Below are positions 55,887-64,000 of a stretch of 64,000 nucleotides of DNA, piece by piece; position 1 is the first letter of the stretch, and each line of letters begins with the position of its first letter. The notes under the pieces were generated by a model, which saw only the letters and a program-made list of their open reading frames with translations, was not told where the DNA came from and ran no database searches. The translations under genes were made by a program, and so were the position numbers. The DNA lies in the NCBI RefSeq assembly GCF_042242105.1, contig NC_092028.1:14989338-15053337 (forward strand). The letters run 5' to 3'. The DNA comes from Pempheris klunzingeri. Taxonomy: Eukaryota > Chordata > Actinopteri > Acropomatiformes > Pempheridae.

Positions 55887-58800
55887 TCATTTTCTGGGCC
55901 TCCAGACTTCCACACACACGTCTCCCGAGGCGACAGCAAGGACTCCTGCCTCCACACTCAGCTGGCAGTTGATGACAGAGACAGGCGAAGTGAAGACGCA
56001 GGGAGAAAACGCATTTCAGCAATGAGAATGAGCCCAGATTGTTTCAAACCCACACAGACAGTTGATACTGTAATGATTATGACTTTGTTTAAATTCACTT
56101 TTTTTACCCTTTATGTCTGTGATGATAAAAAAATATTGTTTCCCTTTCTCAAATAGATCAAATCGTTCAATTACATCTTAAGTTACATGTATTGTTGAAT
56201 AAAAAAAAAAATCTTTAGACAATCTGAGTTATAACATCATTTTCAAAAAGGTAAAGAAATGACATTATATTATCTACATGTGATGTAAAGCACTAACCCC
56301 ATTGACTCCAGCTTGGTGATGTAGTGTGCATAATGTCCTTGGAGGCGCACAAGGGATCTGCACCTGCAATACAGACAAGAAATTACAACTTCGGACTGTT
56401 CAGTAGCAGCGTTCACCACACAGATGAAGTAACAAAGAATTTGGATCGTCCTACCTTGACAGTGCGATCAGATGAACAGGTGTAGAGGCTTCCAGGGGAC
56501 CTGTGGACGCCAGTGACCAGAGCTGTGTGTCCCACATCAAACTGGGACAGGGGTTTTAAGGTCCCCGCCTGCATGGAAAAGGAGTGCAACATGCCACTGT
56601 TGTCTCCTGCCCACACTTCGCAGCCACTGTAGCTCATGGACAGCAGGTAAGAGCTCATCTGGAAATGGAGAGGTTGATTTGAGTTACTCTTGGTGTGCAG
56701 GTGCATCTCAGCATACAAACACGAAACTGCATAAGTGTTCGCATCTACCCGAAGTCTCTTCAAGCCTTTGCCTGCCCGGCGGTCATAGACAGCCACGGTG
56801 CAGTCTTTACTCCCAGAGATGATGTACTTGTCATCTGCAGCTAGGCACATTACAGCATTACCATGGAGACGGAGGCTTTTCACCAAGGGTTCAGCGGCTG
56901 GAGACAAAATTTTGACATAAACAACCTTAGAAACCAAGGGATTTTTGTCTTCTGTTTTGTCTGATAGCTAACTGCCGCAACCAAAAAGCACAAAATAAAC
57001 TTGAACTTGTAAACTTGAAAATAAACTTGTGTGAGAATATTGGTTTATGAGTTCCATCATGTGCCACTGCTCTAACATGACATTTATGGATGATCTTAAC
57101 TTGCACTTTATGCACACCTCACCTCTGGTGTCATACATGCTGACCCTCTTGTCAAATGTACCAGCCAGCAATACATCCGTCTGACAGGACAAGCAGAGGA
57201 CAGCAGCTCCGGCCCTGATCAGGCCCCTCTCTGCCCCACCTGCCTGTAGGTCCCAAAGCCTCACTGTGCTGTCGAAGCCCCCTGAGGCCAGCAGAGGTCC
57301 CTGAGATGCCAGGCACCAGACCCAGCCCCGATGGGTGCTGAAGTCACCCTGCCCTCCCAGTGTGTGAAGCAGCGTGCCTCGAGAGCCTGCCTGTAGATCC
57401 CACAGTTTAACATTCCAGTCTCTGGAGCCTGTGGCACAAACTGCCCCCTCTCCCCCCACAAGGAGGACTGAATTGACCTGGGCAATGTGGCCTGAAGGAA
57501 GGGTGGTGCACTCCAGTGCTGGGGGTGGGCTAGGACTTTTGGGTTGACATTGCTCCATCTCTACCTGTCCTCCATTACCCAGATTCCTGGGGTCTGCCAA
57601 GTGCTCTTGGTGATTGGGAGCACCATCTTGCCCCTCATCAGCATCAAACGCCATCCTGTGGTCTCTTCCTTCCTCCATTAGTGCTGCTGCATCATCTGCC
57701 AGTCTCTCTTCCAACTCCTCTCTCAATCTTGCCAGTTGGTCCCCACCTACGTTCGGCTGCATTTCACCATCCTCACCTTCCATTGCCACCTCCATCCCTT
57801 CATCAGCACCATAAGCTACCTCCTGTGCGACCACTCCCACCCCTTCATGCTCATCCTCTCTATCATCTTCCTGTGCTTCGGCTGCCGGCTCCCCATCCTG
57901 TCCTGCCCTTTGGGGCCGACTCGATTGTTCCCTTTCCTCCTCATCCTCTTGGGTCTGTCTGGCCACTAGGTGCCCCTGGCCTGTCCAGCAGGTTATCAGC
58001 TGCTCCATCTCCAGGCAAGCAGAGGGCCAGTCAAAGTCCTCCCTTGGCCCCACTGGAAAGCCAGCTCGGGATCCTATTAGTCTGCGTGCTCGCAGCTGCC
58101 AAGCGGTGTTGTCCTTACCCACGTTACCCAATGCATGACAGACCTAAAAAGAGAAGGAAGGATTCAAGAAAATGTCCAGTGTCTGCATGATAACGTGTTA
58201 AAGGTTTCCCGTGGAGTTTCTGACCTCTGGCAGACGTTTTCTATGGTTGGGTCACCGTCTGTTTGTCTCATACATGCAGGTGACACGTTACACAGTCCTG
58301 ACAACTGTTCCACACTATTCCATTGATCTACAGGTGGCAGTTATGCACCAAGAAACACACCACTAAAAAGGGTGCAACTTACCTACAGATATGAATGTAA
58401 ATGATGTAGGATTTGAAATACTTTGTCAGCTTTGCAAATATTTTATGAAGAAATTGCATTAAGCACATATTTGTTACACTTCAAGGACACACACACAATG
58501 CAGGTTGATGCATAACACTCAATGTAAACATAACTTTTTCTTTATTAACAAAAAATCTCCATAGAAATGTTGTTTCTGGAAATCTACACTTGCTTTTTTC
58601 TGTTCTGACAAGCAAAAACACAAAAAGTATTGCTACTGATTAAGGATCAATAACACTATTATTTTTCCTAGTCAATTTGGGAATATCGAGTGAAACAGAG
58701 GAGGATATCACGTAGTCAAGGCAAAATAAACAAGCAAGACAGACGACTTCAAAGGGATTTTATGAATGTGACGGACCAATACAATCTTAACTAACCTTTG

Positions 58801-59157
58801 GCAGCACAGTGATGACACACTGAGCAGGGAGGTGAGAGGCGATGTGGGTTACCATCTCCCATGGTAATGACAACAAGCCACTTCCCTCAGCAGAAGGTGA
58901 GGGGCTCACATCTGCAGAGGATGGCTGACCAGGAGGAAGAAGACTGGAAGGAACATGAAGACCAATTAGCTTATCAATCTCATATCCTGGAGCTACATGA
59001 ACGGTCAGTAAATTGAGGGTGAAAGACAGTCTTACCCCTCCGAGTCTGGCACAGAAGCTTCACCGCTCGGCGAGTTCACAGGGTCAGGAGATGGTCCATC
59101 CTGGCCACCGTATGTCCCTGACTCAGGTTCATACTGGTCAACCCTGACCTCAGACAT
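55887..59157 (-). CDS. fbxw9: F-box/WD repeat-containing protein 9, complete
   Basis: This is a predicted substrate receptor of an SCF (SKP1-CUL1-F-box) ubiquitin ligase. Coding exons on the - strand, in order, are 59036-59157, 58796-58943, 57123-58143, 56749-56897, 56455-56658, 56298-56363 and 55887-55961. They total 1785 bases (594 aa), all GT-AG and in phase. The F-box is at about residues 64-109 (LLSLPWEMVTHIASHLP). WD blades follow from about residue 308, with VKLWDL, VRLWDL, VSMYDT and VAVYDRR closing strands; two weaker blades and a last one ending VEVWRP complete about seven. Between them, residues 154-298 form an acidic Glu/Asp/Ala/Gly-rich stretch, which makes the protein longer than the human one (about 458 aa as I recall). 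Its identity rests on the F-box/WD order and on the tail blocks AGDNSGMLHSF and PPRTLCT, which resemble human FBXW9. Confidence 0.93.
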
Positions 59158-60298
59158 CTCCTTTTCTTCTCTTACCACAAAACCACTAACTCATAAACAG
59201 TAAGCCACCATTACCTTAAACTACCTCTGTTTTGTATTTTTGTCTGCATGTTTTACATTACACATTACATTAGTACATTTAACCTAAAATTGTGACAATA
59301 ACACTTCGATAAGATGTAAACTGCTAGCGCTTGAGGGCTTAGCTTGGTGGAGCTAACGTTAGCTACATTGGCAAAGCTACCATTCAGAGGTAGCTACATA
59401 ACATGAAGAAAACGTTAGCTATCAATATAACCAATCCTCTTCTCTTCGGTTTAATCGGGAAAAGCAACTAACGTGACAAACATACAGTTTTACTTTGGCA
59501 GGTTAACATCGGCTTCACGTACTGCTGTTTGGTGTTGATAACAATTCCTGGACGAACTTCAAGAAAACGCAACGCATCACTTCCGCTGTGTAAAGATGTC
59601 GTCATCAAACTGCGTTTCAAGGTAGCAACCACATCCATAGCAACCAGGATAGCAACGGTTTTTTTGTATTATATTATATTTGTTTAAAACGTAAGGTTTG
59701 AATGATTTGTTGTAAATGTCATGGTTTTTGTTTGATACATCTTAGTGCATGATCTCTTCATTTCTTTCTTTATTGGCATACATAGTTCAGGTTTTGCTCT
59801 TCATTTTCAATAGATATTATCTGAACATGTGAATAAGTACCTTTCCAAGACGTTGATTTAGTAATTACTTTTTTTTTAGCATTACTTTTTTTTTTTATTA
59901 CTAGATAGGTCAAGCCTAGCACCTCCACCTTAAGATTTCATATCAGCGATTAGAGGGAGCATAGTGTACCACAAGGATTACCACTAAGAGATTACTCATC
60001 AGCATACCATTTCATTTCCCTGTTAACCTACAACAAACAAAAGACTTTTCTCACAGCAGTAATTTTTGACCCGTCAAACATAATCTTAGAAATAACATCG
60101 GTAATGGATATAATCCATTTCTGGATGACTCACTGGGATAAATTCCTGTCACACCTCACACATGAATGTGTTTCACTTTTGTATGGAATTATTTTTCATT
60201 AACTTCCTCCCAAGCCAGCGGAGTCAAACAAAAACCTTTTTCTGAAATAATATATAAAAACTGATCTGATTAAAACTTGAGGATTTCATTCATTGATT
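59158..60298. other. Spacer between the dhps-like 3' end and the fbxw9 start
   Basis: 1.14 kb. The part next to fbxw9 is its probable promoter. The part next to the dhps-like gene holds AATAAA on the - strand at 59894-59899 and 59769-59774, candidate poly(A) signals for that gene. Confidence 0.6.
59500..59665 (-). promoter_or_regulatory. Candidate fbxw9 promoter
   Basis: About 350-500 bases upstream of the fbxw9 ATG. On the - strand it has GCGGAAGT (59579-59586), an ETS-type site. It also has three GTTGCTA blocks (complements of TAGCAAC at 59625-59631, 59640-59646 and 59652-59658), which are half-sites of the RFX X-box. CpG content is higher than in the flanks. No TATA box was seen. Confidence 0.45.
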
Positions 60299-63689
<3,391 letters not shown>

Positions 63690-64000
63690 CTGTGGGTTGT
63701 AAAGTTCAAGTTAAAGTTAAAAAGGGTTTGTTTTTGTTTTTTTTGCATTGTGCAGAGTAATAAAACAGTGGATAATGAGCTATAAAAGATACGGGCAGAC
63801 AGCATGCACACAGCAAATTAAAAGTGAAACTAAATAAATGTCTTTAGGTTCTTGTTGAAAGAAGATAATGAGGGTGCACTACTGAAAATCAACAGACAGG
63901 CTGTTTAACGCTTTAGGAGAAAACGGACAACTGTTTTTCTGCATTTAAAGCAGTGAATATTTGTATTCCTGATATGATGGAAGGCTCCTTTAGTGATGCT
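63690..64000 (-). other. Start of the first coding intron of the dhps-like gene
   Basis: AT-rich, with no block resembling dhps exon 1. The window ends inside this intron. Confidence 0.7.

Noticed and set aside
57681..58190. 169-codon + strand open frame opposite fbxw9
   Set aside because: It is the antisense shadow of the acidic fbxw9 exon; the Pro/Leu/His-rich product results from the Glu/Asp-rich sense strand.

Overview
The window is vertebrate nuclear DNA, almost certainly from a ray-finned (teleost) fish. Genes are split into short exons with GT-AG introns, CA/TG microsatellites are dense, and many dispersed repeats are of types I recognise from fish genomes (a fold-back family around 'gttagcttagcttagcat', a TTAA-flanked MITE, L2-like LINE debris). 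Only five protein-coding genes could be supported. No bacterial, viral or CRISPR-like features were seen.

Layout. (1) 1-13408: no coding exon found, mostly repeats and LINE debris; probably 5' intron of the next gene. (2) 13409-21836, + strand: the last four coding exons of nherf2 (slc9a3r2), giving PDZ2 and the C-terminal ezrin-binding tail; the PDZ1 exons are not in the window. (3) 22340-45280: about 23 kb without a recognisable coding gene, holding microsatellites, repeats and two promoter- or exon-like patches (33390-33750 and 42060-42550). (4) 45667-50895, - strand: complete deoxyhypusine synthase gene, dhps, 365 aa in nine coding exons. (5) 54605-55086, + strand: a two-exon heterotrimeric G-protein gamma subunit, 68 aa, probably gng14 by gene neighbourhood. 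(6) 55887-59157, - strand: complete fbxw9 (F-box plus WD repeats), 594 aa in seven exons, with a long acidic insert. (7) 60299-63689, - strand: a second, diverged deoxyhypusine synthase gene, coding exons 2-9, with exon 1 outside the window.

The order dhps - gng - fbxw9 - dhps-like resembles, as I recall it, the human 19p13.13 neighbourhood of DHPS, FBXW9 and GNG14, so the right half looks like an old conserved block with an added dhps paralogue. The paralogue is the most interesting item. It keeps every splice phase, an open frame and every substrate, NAD and catalytic residue I could check, yet has diverged between these positions.

The encoded proteins act in separate processes: membrane scaffolding (NHERF2), hypusine modification of eIF5A (DHPS and its paralogue), G-protein signalling (gamma subunit) and SCF ubiquitin ligase substrate choice (FBXW9). 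I see no single pathway linking them. Exon coordinates were read by hand from splice motifs and reading-frame continuity, without alignment software.
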